Shown here: in pieces, positions 36,947 to 48,535 of the stretch
Numbering within the stretch: position 1 is the first letter of the stretch
Layout of the letters: every line of letters begins with the position of its first letter
Source: Sphingorhabdus sp. EL138
GTDB taxonomy: Bacteria > Pseudomonadota > Alphaproteobacteria > Sphingomonadales > Sphingomonadaceae
Length of the DNA: 64,000 nt
Direction of reading: 5' to 3'
NCBI RefSeq assembly: GCF_945890115.1
Contig: NZ_CAMDCK010000004.1
Span: forward strand, 1-64,000
The notes under the pieces: generated by a model
Database searches by the model: none
Told to the model about the DNA's origin: nothing
The model's input: the letters and a program-made list of their open reading frames with translations, nothing else
Position numbers and translations under genes: made by a program

Positions 36947-38212
36947 TCAGAAGTTCTCACGAATCGCCCGTTTCAGCCGTTCAATCAAACTTGGCATCGA
37001 TCCGCCCAAATGTTCGGTGCGCAAATCATAGCCCGATTGCAGTTCAATCCGCTCCGATGCCGCATAATGAATCAACCCGACGAGCGTTGAGAATGCGGGC
37101 CCGGAATGCGCTTCGGGAATGCTGATGAGTCCGGTGGGACGCCCAATGCGGACAGTGCGGCCTAATGCGCTCTGCATATGTTCGGCTGCACCCTTTAATT
37201 CTGCACCGCCGCCGGTCAGGACAATCTGATGCCCGGACGGCCCTGTAAAGCCAAGCGTTTTCAACGCCTTCGCAACTTCAGTCACAATAGCGTCAACGCG
37301 CTGGCACACGACCGCATTCAACTGCGCCTTGGTGATACGTGGCGCTTGATTGCCGGGTTCAACGCCATTTTCGTCAGGACCGATATCAAGCACTTCTTGA
37401 TGATCGCGTGGGCTGGTCAATGCCGAACCATGAAAACATTTCAGCCGCTCCGCCTGCGCACGGCGAATGCCAAAGACCGACGCTATATCATCGGTGATGT
37501 CCGATCCGCCTTTCTGAATGGTTTCAAGTCCGACCAGCATCCCGCCAATGAACACCGACACGTTAGTTACTGCTGCGCCAAATTCGACAAGTGCAACACC
37601 AAGGTCCCGCTCTTCGGCCGTCAAACAGGCAAGACCGGTTGCAACCGGCCCAACCACGAGCGAATTAACATCCAAATGCGCCGAGCGCACGGTCATATCC
37701 ATGTTACGCACCGGTGATTGGTCGGCAAGGATGACATGTACGTCAACGCCAAGCCTATCTGCGTGCAACCCAAGCGGATTTGCCACGCCGCCAACACCAT
37801 CAAGCGCATATAGCGTAGGTTGGATATGCAAGGCAATTTTGCCGCCCGTCTGGATATTGGCGCGTCCGGCCTGAAGCAGTTGGTCGACATCGTCTTGCGT
37901 GATGCGGTCGCCGCCCAATTCGATTTCAACGGGTGCCAACATGCTATCGAGCCCACCCGACGACATACCGACCCAAGCCCTGTCAATGTTGAGGCCCGCA
38001 ATGCGTTCGGCTTGCTCCACCGCGTGGCGGACAGACAGCTCGGCCTGTTCGACATCCGCAATGCAGCCACGGGTGACCCCGCGACTTTCGCGCTGACCAG
38101 TGCCCAGCACCAGCAGATCGCCATTTTCGGTTTGCCGGGCGATTAACGCGGACACTTTCGAGGAACCGATATCAATCGCCGAAATCAGCCGTTCGACCCG
38201 CGCCGTTTTCAT
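36947..38212 (-). CDS. ftsA: Cell division protein FtsA
   Basis: FtsA is the actin-like ATPase that tethers FtsZ to the membrane and recruits later division proteins. The 421-aa protein has the phosphate-1 motif AIDIGSSKVSALIA near residue 12, the 1C domain typical of FtsA, VVLTGGGAELKG-type phosphate-2 sequence (VLTGGGAEL), and a C-terminal amphipathic helix (MPSLIERLKRAIRENF) as membrane-targeting sequence. It overlaps ftsQ by 4 bases. Confidence 0.97.
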   Translation of the reverse strand: MKTARVERLISAIDIGSSKVSALIARQTENGDLLVLGTGQRESRGVTRGCIADVEQAELSVRHAVEQAERIAGLNIDRAWVGMSSGGLDSMLAPVEIELGGDRITQDDVDQLLQAGRANIQTGGKIALHIQPTLYALDGVGGVANPLGLHADRLGVDVHVILADQSPVRNMDMTVRSAHLDVNSLVVGPVATGLACLTAEERDLGVALVEFGAAVTNVSVFIGGMLVGLETIQKGGSDITDDIASVFGIRRAQAERLKCFHGSALTSPRDHQEVLDIGPDENGVEPGNQAPRITKAQLNAVVCQRVDAIVTEVAKALKTLGFTGPSGHQIVLTGGGAELKGAAEHMQSALGRTVRIGRPTGLISIPEAHSGPAFSTLVGLIHYAASERIELQSGYDLRTEHLGGSMPSLIERLKRAIRENF

Positions 38213-39150
38213 GCCGTTAGTCCATTATTTTTTGATGTGATTTCGTTGTTTTCTGTGTTTTCTTTGCTTTCTTTATTTTCCACTTTAACAGCTTCGGCCT
38301 TTGGTGCTTTGCGGAAATAGGCGCGATTGGGGTCGCGTAGGTCAAAATGGATAAGGTCGCGGCCAAGCAACCGGTGGACACCGTCCAACCGTGCAAAGTT
38401 CAGCAGTGCTTTAGCCGCTTCCGCCTCACCCTCTGGCAAAGCCAGCGTTTCGCCCGATTGGAACTGCAAGTCCCAGCGTCGGTTACCTATCCAGCTTGCG
38501 CCTGAAACCTGCGATTTCAACGCCGAAGCATTGTCGAGCAAGACGTTTAGCGCGACGATATGCGCATTGGCTTCATTGCCGTTCAACATCGGCAAATCGC
38601 CGCCTTCACCCGCGCGGACATGTGCCAGAACGATGCCATTCGCGTCGATCAGCGAATATTTTCCGTTCCGTTGCCATATCGCGGCAGGCTTGCGCTCAAT
38701 GATCTCTATTGCCAATGTATCGGGCAACTGCCGCGCAACGCGGGCATCCTTAATCCACCCATATTGCAGCAAGTCCGCGCGTATTTTGTCGATATCCACC
38801 AGAGGCATAGCGCGGTCTTTTTCGGCGAACACCAATTGATAGACTTTCAACTGGTCCACGCGCTCCATGCCCGTGACCGGAACGCGCTTTACTTGGAAAC
38901 CAGCCTTGGCGGCCAGCGCGGCATATTGTTGATAGGCAGCGGCGGTAAGGCCAGCATATTGGGCAGCGACCAAGGCCAACAGCGTGAGCGCGGCCAATAT
39001 GATCCATGTAACAACGCGCTGCAGTTCCCGTTCGGAAAAAGGCAGCATCCGCATCAACATGTCGACTCGCGACGCTTGCAGCACCTTTTGCCGTGGGCTT
39101 GGGCTTTTTGCGTGACGTTTTGCGGGCGCTTTGCGTGCGACACCAGCCAT
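38209..39150 (-). CDS. ftsQ: Cell division protein FtsQ
   Basis: FtsQ is a bitopic division protein that bridges early and late divisome components through FtsB/FtsL. The 313-aa protein has a basic cytoplasmic N-terminus (about 1-48), one membrane helix near 49-72 and a POTRA domain (VKRVPVTGMERVDQLKVYQLV) followed by the FtsQ beta domain (IEIIERKPAAIWQRNGKYSLIDANG). A Lys/Asn/Glu-rich tail ends it. The ATG overlaps the ddl stop by one base. Confidence 0.94.
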   Translation of the reverse strand: MAGVARKAPAKRHAKSPSPRQKVLQASRVDMLMRMLPFSERELQRVVTWIILAALTLLALVAAQYAGLTAAAYQQYAALAAKAGFQVKRVPVTGMERVDQLKVYQLVFAEKDRAMPLVDIDKIRADLLQYGWIKDARVARQLPDTLAIEIIERKPAAIWQRNGKYSLIDANGIVLAHVRAGEGGDLPMLNGNEANAHIVALNVLLDNASALKSQVSGASWIGNRRWDLQFQSGETLALPEGEAEAAKALLNFARLDGVHRLLGRDLIHFDLRDPNRAYFRKAPKAEAVKVENKESKENTENNEITSKNNGLTA

Positions 39151-40091
39151 TATGCCACTGCCCCTTTAACAATCAGTGCCTCTTTGACGATGATGTCCAC
39201 AAGCTGTTCGTAGCTTATGCCGACATGACGCGCTTGTTCGGGTACAAGGCTCAATGGTGTCATGCCAGGCTGGGTATTGATTTCGAGAACGAAAATGCCG
39301 TCCATGCCCGCTTCATCATCCCAACGGAAATCGGTACGTGAGGCGCCCTTGCAACCAAGCAATTGATGCGCGCGCAGGGCCGTGTCCAACATATATTGGG
39401 CAATATCCTGAGGGATTTCCGCAGGACAAATATGTTCCGTCAACCCGTCTGTATATTTGGCATCAAAATCGTAAAAGCCGCTCTTGGGCTTCAACTCGGT
39501 CACGCACAACGCTGCGTCGCCCAGCACGGCCACGGTCAACTCGCGGCCTTTGATGAAGGGTTCCGCCAGCAACCGGTCAAATTCCAGCCAAGGCCCCTTG
39601 GTATCGCGCGCAATCGGGTTGCCGTAATTGCTGCCTTCTGTAACGATTGCGACGCCCACCGAGCTGCCTTCATTGATAGGCTTCAGGACATAAGGACGCG
39701 GCAGCGGGTCGGCCGCATAGAGGCTTTCGCTGTCCAATATCGTGCCTTTCGGCATCGGGATACCAGCGGGTACGAGGCACTGTTTCGTCAATTCCTTGTC
39801 GATGGCAATAACCGACGTAACCATGCCGCTATGCGTATACGCTATGCCCATTAGGTCCAGCATGCCCTGCACCGAACCATCTTCGCCGGGAACACCATGC
39901 AAGGCGTTGAACACAATGTCAGGGCGAAGGCCCGCAAGAACTTGTGCTACATTACGGTCCATGTCGACGCGGCTAACCTGATAGCCAAGCTTTTCAAGCG
40001 CATCGGCCACACCATTGCCGCTCATCAAGGACACAGGTCGTTCGTTCGACCATCCGCCCATCAACACCGCAACGTGAATTTGCTTGCTCAT
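39150..40091 (-). CDS. ddlB: D-alanine--D-alanine ligase
   Basis: Ddl joins two D-Ala with ATP to make the terminal dipeptide of peptidoglycan precursors. The 313-aa ATP-grasp enzyme has LMGGWSNERPVSLMSG, NALHGVPGEDGSVQGMLD, YVLKPINEGSSVGV and the metal-binding FVLEINTQPGMTPLSL. Its place between murB and ftsQ is the standard dcw position for the DdlB form. It overlaps murB by 4 bases. Confidence 0.97.
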   Translation of the reverse strand: MSKQIHVAVLMGGWSNERPVSLMSGNGVADALEKLGYQVSRVDMDRNVAQVLAGLRPDIVFNALHGVPGEDGSVQGMLDLMGIAYTHSGMVTSVIAIDKELTKQCLVPAGIPMPKGTILDSESLYAADPLPRPYVLKPINEGSSVGVAIVTEGSNYGNPIARDTKGPWLEFDRLLAEPFIKGRELTVAVLGDAALCVTELKPKSGFYDFDAKYTDGLTEHICPAEIPQDIAQYMLDTALRAHQLLGCKGASRTDFRWDDEAGMDGIFVLEINTQPGMTPLSLVPEQARHVGISYEQLVDIIVKEALIVKGAVA

Positions 40092-40984
40092 TTCGTTTCA
40101 CCCACGCGCTGGATTTCCCATGTTAAATCGACGCCAGAATGCGCCAATACGCGGGCGCGGACCTCTTCGCCAAGCGCTTCAATATCCACGCTGGAAGCGT
40201 CACCGGTGTTGATCAAAAAATTGGTGTGCTTTTCGGACACCTGCGCGCCGCCAATTTGCAGACCCCGACATCCCGCCGCATCGACCAATTGCCACGCCTT
40301 ATGTCCGTCCGGATTTTTAAAGGTCGACCCGCCGGTTTTCGAGCGCAAAGGCTGCGACGCTTCACGCGATGCGCTAATCCGGTCCATCTCGGCTTGGATC
40401 GCTTCGGGTTCGCCCGGATGCCCTTGAAAGCGTGCGGCCACAATGATTGCGCCATAGGGCAGTTCGGAATGGCGGTAGCTGTAATGCAGGTCATCCACGG
40501 ACAAGGTCGCCAGCGTCCCGTCGCGCATCACCACATCGCAATCACGCAATATGTCTTTTACCTCACCGCCATAAGCGCCGCCATTCATGCGGACAAAGCC
40601 GCCAACTGTGCCGGGGATACAGCGCAAAAATTCTAAGCCAGAGATGCCCTTGTCCCGCGCGGTCGAGGATACCAATATGCCCGACGCACCCGCGCCGCAC
40701 GCCAGCGTCACCGCATCTGTGCACATGACCTTGGCAAAGGCCTTGCCCAACCGGATGACAACGCCCCTGACACCGCCATCGCGGACGATCAGGTTCGAAC
40801 CCAGACCAAGCGCCATGACAGGCGTGCCAGCGTCAAGTTCGCGCAAAAAGGATTGCAGGTCGGCAACGTCCTTGGGTTCAAACAATATGTCCGCGCTGCC
40901 GCCCGATTTGAACCACACCAATGGCGCCAAAGGAGCATCTTGGGTCAGTCGCCCTTCTACGTGCGGCAGAAGCTGCATGTTCAT
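40088..40984 (-). CDS. murB: UDP-N-acetylenolpyruvoylglucosamine reductase
   Basis: MurB reduces the enolpyruvyl group of UDP-GlcNAc-enolpyruvate to form UDP-MurNAc, using FAD and NADPH. The chosen start at 40984 gives [13 protein letters not shown] and a 4-base ATGA overlap with the murC stop; the longer frame upstream lies inside murC. The 298-aa protein has the FAD segment [53 protein letters not shown] and [15 protein letters not shown], with the catalytic Ser in GSTF. It is the short type lacking the extra domain of E. coli MurB. Confidence 0.95.
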   Translation of the reverse strand: MNMQLLPHVEGRLTQDAPLAPLVWFKSGGSADILFEPKDVADLQSFLRELDAGTPVMALGLGSNLIVRDGGVRGVVIRLGKAFAKVMCTDAVTLACGAGASGILVSSTARDKGISGLEFLRCIPGTVGGFVRMNGGAYGGEVKDILRDCDVVMRDGTLATLSVDDLHYSYRHSELPYGAIIVAARFQGHPGEPEAIQAEMDRISASREASQPLRSKTGGSTFKNPDGHKAWQLVDAAGCRGLQIGGAQVSEKHTNFLINTGDASSVDIEALGEEVRARVLAHSGVDLTWEIQRVGETK

Positions 40985-42399
40985 GCACGCGCTGCCTTTA
41001 TGGCGTCGGCGAGGCCAGCGGCCCATTTGGTGATGTCGCCAGCGCCCAAACACACGACAATGTCATGGCCCTGCACCACTTGTGCCAACTTGCGCGCCAA
41101 GTCACCTGCGTCCGTCACGGTCGCGGCGGAACGATGCCCGCGCGCCTTAATACCATGGACCAATGAGTCTGCATCAATGCCGTCAATTGGCCCCTCACCT
41201 GCTGCATAGACTGGCGAGATGAATACCATATCGGCGTCATTAAACGCTTGTTGGAAATCATCCATATGGTCGCGCAATCGCGTAAAGCGGTGCGGCTGTG
41301 CTACGGCAATCACGCGGCCCTGCGCGCCTTCGCGTGCAGCGGATAGCACCGCGCGGATTTCGACGGGATGGTGGCCATAATCGTCGATGATCGTGACCGC
41401 ACCATCAACAAGCGCTATTTCGCCCACCTTGGTAAAGCGGCGTTTAACGCCACCAAATTTGTCGAAGCCATGCGCGACGGCTTCATCGCTCATGCCCATT
41501 TCAAGACCCACAGCGACGGCAGCCAGCGCATTTTGCACATTGTGGCGGCCGGGCATAGGCAGGTGGATGCCCTCTATCGTCCGTTGCGATCCGTCGCGGG
41601 CGCGCACTACGACGTCGAAACGGTTGCCGCCGGGATGCGGGGTAACATTCTCGCCGCGAATGTCGGCCTGCGCCGAAAAACCATAAGTGATGATCCGGCG
41701 GTCGCGGATCTTGGGCAAAATCGCCTGCACTTCTGGATGGTCGAGGCACATGATCGCCGCGCCGTAAAAGGGTACGTTTTCGACAAATTCGACAAAGGCG
41801 TTTTTGATTGCGTCGAAATCACCATAATGGTCAAGATGTTCGGGGTCGATATTGGTGACAACCGCCAACGTGCCATCCAGCCGTAGGAAGCTTCCGTCGC
41901 TTTCATCCGCCTCAACCACCATCCAGTCGCTTGCACCAAGGCGTGCGTTTGAGCCGTAGCTGTTAATGATGCCGCCGTTGATGACCGTTGGGTCAATGCC
42001 GCCATGGTCAAGCATCGCAGCAATCAGAGATGTCGTTGTCGTCTTGCCATGTGTGCCAGCTACGGCGACTGTATTCTTCAACCGCATCAATTCGGCCAGC
42101 ATTTCGGCGCGGCGCACCAAGGGTATGCGCCGTTCCAAAGCGGCGTCGCGTTCTGGGTTGCCCGCCTTTACGGCTGTCGAGGTCACGACCACTGCTGCTT
42201 CGCCCAGATTGTCGGCGCTATGGCCAATCATCACGTTGATGCCGCGTTGGCGCAGGCCGTCGATGACATAGCTGTCGGCGATATCGCTGCCCTGCACTTG
42301 ATAGCCCAAATTGTGCATCACCTCCGCAATGCCCGACATGCCGATGCCGCCAATGCCGACGAAATGCACAATCCCGATATCAGTTGGAACACCTCTCAT
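40981..42399 (-). CDS. murC: UDP-N-acetylmuramate--L-alanine ligase
   Basis: MurC adds L-Ala to UDP-MurNAc, the first amino acid of the stem peptide. The start at 42399 ([23 protein letters not shown]) overlaps the murG stop by 4 bases; a longer frame runs back inside murG. The 472-aa Mur ligase has the ATP loop [17 protein letters not shown] near residue 110, the [12 protein letters not shown] block, [11 protein letters not shown] and [12 protein letters not shown] near 335. Length and motifs are those of a full enzyme. Confidence 0.97.
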   Translation of the reverse strand: MRGVPTDIGIVHFVGIGGIGMSGIAEVMHNLGYQVQGSDIADSYVIDGLRQRGINVMIGHSADNLGEAAVVVTSTAVKAGNPERDAALERRIPLVRRAEMLAELMRLKNTVAVAGTHGKTTTTSLIAAMLDHGGIDPTVINGGIINSYGSNARLGASDWMVVEADESDGSFLRLDGTLAVVTNIDPEHLDHYGDFDAIKNAFVEFVENVPFYGAAIMCLDHPEVQAILPKIRDRRIITYGFSAQADIRGENVTPHPGGNRFDVVVRARDGSQRTIEGIHLPMPGRHNVQNALAAVAVGLEMGMSDEAVAHGFDKFGGVKRRFTKVGEIALVDGAVTIIDDYGHHPVEIRAVLSAAREGAQGRVIAVAQPHRFTRLRDHMDDFQQAFNDADMVFISPVYAAGEGPIDGIDADSLVHGIKARGHRSAATVTDAGDLARKLAQVVQGHDIVVCLGAGDITKWAAGLADAIKAARA

Positions 42400-43577
42400 G
42401 CTGCATTCTCTTTGGCCAGTGCGGGGGATGAACTGAAACCGCCATTTGATTGGAGTTTTGATTTTATGCCATGCATGATCGGCGCACGGCCGAAGGATTC
42501 GACCAGATCGGCAAGATCGGCAACCGCATTGGGCCGGCCGCACCTTTTAGCGGCCTTGGCTGCATTTTCCATCGCCCCAGGCTCCAATGCGATCATTTGG
42601 ATCTGCTTTGCGAGTTCAACTGCCGTAAAGGCCGGCTGCGCAATGGCGCGCGCACCGCCTGCTTCAACCATTTCTTTGACGTTGTAGCTTTGATGATCGT
42701 CGGTTGCGCTGGGTAGCGGGACCAATATTGCTGGCCGTCCAGCGCATGTTAGCTCGGCAATCGTCGATGCCCCTGCCCGCGATATCACCATATGCGCCCA
42801 GCCAAGCCGTTGCGGCAGATCCGGCAAATAGGTCGCCAGCTCAGCTGGAATATCGTGGGTGGCATAAGCGGCCCGCACGGCGTCAATATCCTCCGCGCGG
42901 CATTGCTGCGTCACTTGCAAACGCCGCCGTAAACTCATTGGCAAGTTCGATAACCCGTCAGGCACGACATTAGAAAGCACCGTGGCACCTTGGCTTCCGC
43001 CCGTCACCAACACGCGGAAAATGCCGTCAGGCAATAGCATTGGAAAAGGCTGGTCACGTAACACAAGCACCTCTTCGCGGACTGGGTTGCCGACCAGATG
43101 CACCTTGCGGGCATGACGCGGCGACAGGCGGAGTACGTCGGGATAAGAGGTGGCGATGGCGTTCACTTGCCGCGCGGTGAAACGATTGACACGACCAAGC
43201 ACGGCATTTTGTTCATGAATGATCGTCGGTATTTTCTCGGCAAAGGCACCCAATAATGCCGGAAACGCCGGATAACCGCCAAAGCCGACCACGGCGCTGG
43301 GTGCAAAATCTTCGTAAAGGCGCCGCGCCATCGCGCGGCCTTCGGCAATCGCCTTTATCCCGGGAAGCCAGCTCGCCGGATTTTTGGTGATACGGCCAGC
43401 GGGCAGCTTGTGCGTCGCCATCTTATCAGGGCAGCCCGGAATTTTCGCCCCGCGTTCATCCGTAATCAGCGCCACATGATGGCCCCGGCTGATCAGTTCC
43501 TGTCCAAGCGCAAAGGCAGGAATCAAATGTCCGCCAGTACCGCCAGCGGCCAACACATAATGCCGAGAAATGGTCAT
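42396..43577 (-). CDS. murG: UDP-GlcNAc--lipid I N-acetylglucosaminyltransferase
   Basis: MurG makes lipid II on the inner face of the membrane. The 393-aa GT28 protein has [19 protein letters not shown] at the N-terminus, [42 protein letters not shown] and the UDP-GlcNAc site [33 protein letters not shown]-terminal tail of about 25 residues is longer than usual. It overlaps ftsW and murC by 4 bases each. Confidence 0.97.
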   Translation of the reverse strand: MTISRHYVLAAGGTGGHLIPAFALGQELISRGHHVALITDERGAKIPGCPDKMATHKLPAGRITKNPASWLPGIKAIAEGRAMARRLYEDFAPSAVVGFGGYPAFPALLGAFAEKIPTIIHEQNAVLGRVNRFTARQVNAIATSYPDVLRLSPRHARKVHLVGNPVREEVLVLRDQPFPMLLPDGIFRVLVTGGSQGATVLSNVVPDGLSNLPMSLRRRLQVTQQCRAEDIDAVRAAYATHDIPAELATYLPDLPQRLGWAHMVISRAGASTIAELTCAGRPAILVPLPSATDDHQSYNVKEMVEAGGARAIAQPAFTAVELAKQIQMIALEPGAMENAAKAAKRCGRPNAVADLADLVESFGRAPIMHGIKSKLQSNGGFSSSPALAKENAA

Positions 43578-44794
43578 GGCCTGTTTCCCTTCACCATATA
43601 TAGCGACCGGTCAAGATATGGGTTTCGCTTCGTCAATGCGAGTATCAGGCCGCAGGTAATCGAGAGCGCAATGATAGACGAGCCGCCATAGCTGATGAAG
43701 GGCAAAGTCATCCCCTTTGACGGAAAAACACCCAAATTCACGGCAACATTAATCATCGCCTGTCCGCAAAATTGCGCACCGAGGCCAGTGACCGCCATCA
43801 CCACAAACTGGTCTTTCTCATCCAACAGGCGGGTGATGATGCGGACCAAAATCGCGAAATACAAAATGGCAATGACCATGCAGGTCAAAAGGCCAAATTC
43901 TTCACCAATGACCGAGAAAATATAGTCAGTATGCCCCTCGGGCAGCGAATATTTCTTTATGCCGAGCCCCGGACCAAGGCCAATGAAGCCCCCGTTAGTT
44001 AAGGTCGCCAGCGCCATCTTGTCATGCGTCAGCCCCTCGGTGCCAAAAATCCACGCATCTATCCGCTGCGTTGCGACGGGGTAGAAATTATAGGCCAGCA
44101 AGATGAATACAATGCCGCTGATGACGAGGAACCACAAACGGCGTGCAGGCACGCCAGCGACCATCATCAGCGCAAACCACGTGCCCATGAACAAGATAGT
44201 TTGCCCAAGATCCGGTTGAAGCAACAGGAAAAAACACACAAGGCCAGTGGCGATGCTGGTAAGAAAAAGAACGGGCAAGCTTGGGTCTTTCAACCGCCAG
44301 CTTATAATCCACGCCATCATGACCGCGAAAAAGGGCTTCAGAAACTCAGACGGCTGGAGACCCGCAAAACCCGGACCAATCCATCTTTGTGACCCGTTCA
44401 CCTCGCGTCCTAATAAGGGCACCAAAGCAAGCAGAACAAAAAAGACGCAGAAGCCATAGACCGCAAAACGTCGCGCTTGTTCGCGCGGATACATCGACAC
44501 AAGCAGCATGACCGGGACACCAATGAGCACCCACATCAATTGCCGATAAAAGAAATAGAGCGAAGAAAGCTCAGTCGTTGAAGATGACAGGCGCTGCGCA
44601 CCCGCCGGAGACGCCGCAGCAACGGCGAGCAACCCAATGGCGATCAACACCATCATTAACGACAATAACACGCGATCGAGTTCCCAAAACCAGACACCCA
44701 GAGGCGAACGGTCACCACGGCCCAAGCGGTTGGCAAAGCCGATCTTGCCGGTTTTGGCGGCGAGGACCCAAGGCGCTTCTTTGCGGTCGCTCAT
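43574..44794 (-). CDS. ftsW: Septal peptidoglycan glycosyltransferase FtsW
   Basis: FtsW is a SEDS-family membrane glycosyltransferase that polymerises lipid II at the septum with its partner FtsI. The 406-aa protein has about ten membrane helices and SEDS signatures VNGSQRWIGPGFAGLQPSEF, KKYSLPEGHTDYIFSVIGEEFG and FPSKGMTLPFISYGGSS. A cytoplasmic N-terminal segment of about 38 residues precedes the first helix. It lies between murD and murG with 4-base overlaps on both sides. Confidence 0.97.
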   Translation of the reverse strand: MSDRKEAPWVLAAKTGKIGFANRLGRGDRSPLGVWFWELDRVLLSLMMVLIAIGLLAVAAASPAGAQRLSSSTTELSSLYFFYRQLMWVLIGVPVMLLVSMYPREQARRFAVYGFCVFFVLLALVPLLGREVNGSQRWIGPGFAGLQPSEFLKPFFAVMMAWIISWRLKDPSLPVLFLTSIATGLVCFFLLLQPDLGQTILFMGTWFALMMVAGVPARRLWFLVISGIVFILLAYNFYPVATQRIDAWIFGTEGLTHDKMALATLTNGGFIGLGPGLGIKKYSLPEGHTDYIFSVIGEEFGLLTCMVIAILYFAILVRIITRLLDEKDQFVVMAVTGLGAQFCGQAMINVAVNLGVFPSKGMTLPFISYGGSSIIALSITCGLILALTKRNPYLDRSLYMVKGNRP

Positions 44795-46080
44795 AATGCT
44801 TCCACAATCGCGCGGAACGCATCGCCGCGCGCTTCGAAATCTTTAAACTGGTCAAAGGACGCACAAGCAGGCGAGAGCATGATGACGTCGCCCGGCTGTG
44901 CTTGCGCTGCTGCCGAATGCACCGCTGCGCCCATCATCTCGCTGCGTTCCACAGGCATGTGCGGAGACAATAATGCATGGAACAAGGGACCGGCTTCGCC
45001 AATAGTGTAAGCCTGTACAACATGGCTAAAATTGGGAATGCATTCGTCAAGATTATCGGTTTTTGGCAAGCCGCCGACGATCCAATGCACGCGCGGATAA
45101 GCGGCCAAGGCCGGCGCAGTAGACGCCGCATTCGTTGCCTTGCTGTCGTTGATGAACAATACGCCATTCCGTTCGGCAACAACTTCCATCCGATGGGCAA
45201 GCCCGTTAAAGCTACGCATCGCTGGCCGCCATTGGGCCTCCGTCACGCCAAGCGATTCGACGATGGCAATGGCCACCGCGATATTCTGCAAATTATGTGG
45301 CCCTTGAAGCGCAGGCCATTCGGCTTGGCCCGTTACCGATTGCGGATCGGCCAGATGCACATATTCCGCCCCACGCCGCGCAAGCACTTCGTTGTACACG
45401 CGCTCGGTATCCGCATCGCCTTTGCCAAACACAGAAAATTCTTTGCCCGTCTGCATTTCAAACAATCGCGCTTTCGACGCCATATAGCCGTCATAGCCAT
45501 CATAGCGGTCGAGATGGTCTGGCGAGAGGTTGATGAGCGCAGCGGCGTCGCACGCAAGGCTGTGCGTGATGTCAATTTGGTAACTGGAAAGCTCAAGCAC
45601 ATAAACGCCGCCTGTGGGCAGCGGCACTTGCGATAATATTGGCAAGCCAATATTGCCCCCCATGCGGACGGGAATTGACGCGCTTTCCAGCAAATGATGC
45701 ACCAATGCCGTCGTCGTGGATTTTCCATTGGTTCCGGTAATGCCCACAACATGATGCGGCGGCAGGTTCGGCCGCGCCATTGCGAACAATTCGATATCCC
45801 CAATCAACGGGATGCCTGCCGCCTTTGCCTTATCAGCGATAGGGTGGCGGTTGATGGGAACGCCCGGCGAGACTACAATGGCGTCATAGCCCGTCAAGTC
45901 GCTTAGCAACGGATCGGCAATCGTCGCGATATCCGCAACTTTGGCGCGGGCGCCTTCGTCATTGTCCCATGCCAAAACTTCTGCGCCGCCCGCGACAAGC
46001 GCATGTGCAGCCGAAAGGCCAGAGCGCGCAAGTCCCAACATTGCGAACTTCCGGTTTTTAAAGGCAGGCGTAGTGATCAT
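44791..46080 (-). CDS. murD: UDP-N-acetylmuramoylalanine--D-glutamate ligase
   Basis: MurD adds D-Glu to UDP-MurNAc-L-Ala. The 429-aa Mur ligase has [36 protein letters not shown], the ATP loop [19 protein letters not shown] near residue 113, [22 protein letters not shown] and [12 protein letters not shown]. Overlaps of 4 bases with mraY and ftsW place it firmly in the dcw operon. Confidence 0.97.
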   Translation of the reverse strand: MITTPAFKNRKFAMLGLARSGLSAAHALVAGGAEVLAWDNDEGARAKVADIATIADPLLSDLTGYDAIVVSPGVPINRHPIADKAKAAGIPLIGDIELFAMARPNLPPHHVVGITGTNGKSTTTALVHHLLESASIPVRMGGNIGLPILSQVPLPTGGVYVLELSSYQIDITHSLACDAAALINLSPDHLDRYDGYDGYMASKARLFEMQTGKEFSVFGKGDADTERVYNEVLARRGAEYVHLADPQSVTGQAEWPALQGPHNLQNIAVAIAIVESLGVTEAQWRPAMRSFNGLAHRMEVVAERNGVLFINDSKATNAASTAPALAAYPRVHWIVGGLPKTDNLDECIPNFSHVVQAYTIGEAGPLFHALLSPHMPVERSEMMGAAVHSAAAQAQPGDVIMLSPACASFDQFKDFEARGDAFRAIVEAL

Positions 46081-47147
46081 CTGAGTTTGAGGGTCGATAG
46101 CCCCGCAAGCGCCAATACGAAAGCCACAATCCAGAAGCGAATGACAACAGTCGGTTCGGACCAGCCAAGCTGTTCAAAATGGTGGTGAATTGGTGCCATC
46201 CTAAAAATGCGCTTGCCGGTCCGCTTGAACCAAAACACCTGAATGATAACCGATAGCGCCTCGACCACAAAAAGCCCGCCGATAATGGCCAGCACAAATT
46301 CATGGTGCGCCACAACGGCAATTGCGCCCAGCGTGCCACCCAAGGCAAGGCTGCCGGTGTCACCCATGAACACCGAGGCGGGCGGGGCGTTAAACCACAA
46401 AAAGGCTAAGCCAGCGCCCACAATCGCGCCGCACAGCATGGCAAGATCCCCTGCCCCCAAAAAGAACGGAATACCGAGATATTCTGCGTATTTGGCATTG
46501 CCGACCATGTAGACGATCAACATAAATGCAATGGAGGCAATGATGACGGGCATGGTCGCAAGCCCATCCAAACCGTCTGTTAAGTTCACGGCATTGCCAA
46601 AGGACACAATCACAAACGCGCCAAAAGGCACATACCACCAGCCCAAGTCGATGACAGGACCGTTGACGAAGGGCAGATATAAATTGCCGCCCGATTGCCA
46701 GACGATCAACGATACCGCGACGCCGGCAATGGCAAATTCCCACAATAAGCGGACTTTTCCGGACACGCCCTTGTGGCTGCGTTTCTTGACCTTGTCATAA
46801 TCGTCGAGAAAACCGACCAAGCCAAAGCCCGCAGTCACCAATAAACAGGCCCAGACATATATGTTTTTCAGGTCCATCCACAAAAGCATCGAAATGCCGA
46901 CCGACACCAAGATCATCAAGCCGCCCATCGTTGGCGTACCGACCTTGGCCAGATGCGATTGTGGCCCGTCACTGCGAATGGGTTGCCCTTTACCCTGACG
47001 AACGCGCAGCATGCTGATAAAGCGTGGTCCAATCAGCAGGCCGATGATCAGTGCTGTAGCAATCGCCGCCCCCGACCGGAAGCTGAGATAGCGGATGAGG
47101 TTGAAAATACCCGGAAACCCAAGATATTCGGCCAAAATATATAGCAT
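46077..47147 (-). CDS. mraY: Phospho-N-acetylmuramoyl-pentapeptide transferase
   Basis: MraY transfers phospho-MurNAc-pentapeptide to undecaprenyl phosphate, giving lipid I. The 356-aa polytopic membrane enzyme has [13 protein letters not shown], the active-site Asp pair in [52 protein letters not shown] and the His motif MAPIHHHFE. About ten membrane helices are evident. The start overlaps the murF stop by one base (TGATG). Confidence 0.98.
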   Translation of the reverse strand: MLYILAEYLGFPGIFNLIRYLSFRSGAAIATALIIGLLIGPRFISMLRVRQGKGQPIRSDGPQSHLAKVGTPTMGGLMILVSVGISMLLWMDLKNIYVWACLLVTAGFGLVGFLDDYDKVKKRSHKGVSGKVRLLWEFAIAGVAVSLIVWQSGGNLYLPFVNGPVIDLGWWYVPFGAFVIVSFGNAVNLTDGLDGLATMPVIIASIAFMLIVYMVGNAKYAEYLGIPFFLGAGDLAMLCGAIVGAGLAFLWFNAPPASVFMGDTGSLALGGTLGAIAVVAHHEFVLAIIGGLFVVEALSVIIQVFWFKRTGKRIFRMAPIHHHFEQLGWSEPTVVIRFWIVAFVLALAGLSTLKLR

Positions 47148-48535
47148 CAGTTTTTCCCACTTGTCAGCGCGTTCACGATATTGGAAAGTCCCATACTATT
47201 GGAACCTTTGACCAAAACCGTGTCTGATGCGCAAAGATATTGTTGCAGAAAGACAAGAGCCTCCTGCGCGGTCGCGCAATGCGCGAATTCCTTCGGTCCC
47301 TCAACCCCTGCTTTCAACTCCTCGGCGAGAATTTCCATCTCTTTGCCGACGAGGATCGCAAAATCTACCTGTGCGGCGGCCAAGGGCACGGCAAGTGCGC
47401 GATGATAATGATCGCCCTTGTCGCCCAATTCCTTCATCGAACCTAAAACCGCTATGCGCCGCCCGCCGCGCGACAGTCCCAACTGCGCAATCGTTGCGGC
47501 CATGGACGCTGGGTTGGCGTTGTAGCTTTCATCGATCACATGCACATTGCCGCCAGATATGGCCACATCATACCGCGCGCCGCGTCCGGATAGGCCGCCC
47601 ATTTCGGCCATGGCCAGACCCGCAGATGCCAGATCACCGCCAGCGGCGAGCACAGCAGCCAACACGGCCATGCTGTTGGCAATCCAATGCTGACCGGGTT
47701 GGGACAAGGTGAACGACAGCGTCGCGTCACACACTTTCGCGGTGACCAGCGTTCCATTGTGGGGCGTATTGAGATGGTCGATAACATGGACATCGGCGTC
47801 GGGGCTGAAACCAAAGGACAAGATCGAGCTGGTATATCTTTCTGCCGCAGCACGCAGGCGCGGATAATGCACATTGTCTGCGGGCAGGATAGCTGTGCCG
47901 CCGTCGACTAAGCCTTCGAATATCTCCGCCTTGGCATCGGCAATGCCGCTTTCGTCCTTGAAAAATTCAATATGCGCCGGGGCAATGGTGGTAATAATGG
48001 CGAAATCAGGGCGGACAATATGGCTCAGCGCGCGCATTTCGCCTGCATGGTTCATGCCCATTTCGAATATGCCAAAGTCGCAATCTGCCGGCATCCGCGC
48101 CAGACTTAAGGGCACGCCGACATGATTGTTGTAGCTTTTCACCGAACGGTGCGCGCGACCGCGTGAACACCGGTCCAATGCGGCAAACAACGCCTCCTTC
48201 GTCCCTGTCTTGCCCGCAGAACCGGTCACGCCAATGATCTTTGCTTTGGTGCGCGCGCGCGCCGCGTGGCCCAATGCCTCCAACGCCTGCATTGTATCGG
48301 CGACAAGAATATGCGGGTGCGGCACGGGCTGCGACACAATTGCGCCCGCTGCGCCATTGGCATAGGCTTTGTCGACGAACAAATGCCCGTCGGTCTCCGC
48401 GCCCTTCAACGCCAGAAACAAGTCGCCTGTGCCGATTTCACGCGAGTCAAAAGCAACGCCAGTGGCATCAAAACGCCCCGATGCTGTGCCGCCCGTCGCT
48501 GCCAGCAGTTCTTCAAAGGTCCATAATAAGGTCAT
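47147..48535 (-). CDS. murF: UDP-N-acetylmuramoyl-tripeptide--D-alanyl-D-alanine ligase
   Basis: MurF adds the D-Ala-D-Ala dipeptide made by Ddl to UDP-MurNAc-tripeptide. The start at 48535 ([16 protein letters not shown]) overlaps the murE stop by 4 bases and is preferred to the ATG three codons earlier. The 462-aa protein has [16 protein letters not shown], the ATP loop [26 protein letters not shown] and [11 protein letters not shown]. Confidence 0.96.
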   Translation of the reverse strand: MTLLWTFEELLAATGGTASGRFDATGVAFDSREIGTGDLFLALKGAETDGHLFVDKAYANGAAGAIVSQPVPHPHILVADTMQALEALGHAARARTKAKIIGVTGSAGKTGTKEALFAALDRCSRGRAHRSVKSYNNHVGVPLSLARMPADCDFGIFEMGMNHAGEMRALSHIVRPDFAIITTIAPAHIEFFKDESGIADAKAEIFEGLVDGGTAILPADNVHYPRLRAAAERYTSSILSFGFSPDADVHVIDHLNTPHNGTLVTAKVCDATLSFTLSQPGQHWIANSMAVLAAVLAAGGDLASAGLAMAEMGGLSGRGARYDVAISGGNVHVIDESYNANPASMAATIAQLGLSRGGRRIAVLGSMKELGDKGDHYHRALAVPLAAAQVDFAILVGKEMEILAEELKAGVEGPKEFAHCATAQEALVFLQQYLCASDTVLVKGSNSMGLSNIVNALTSGKN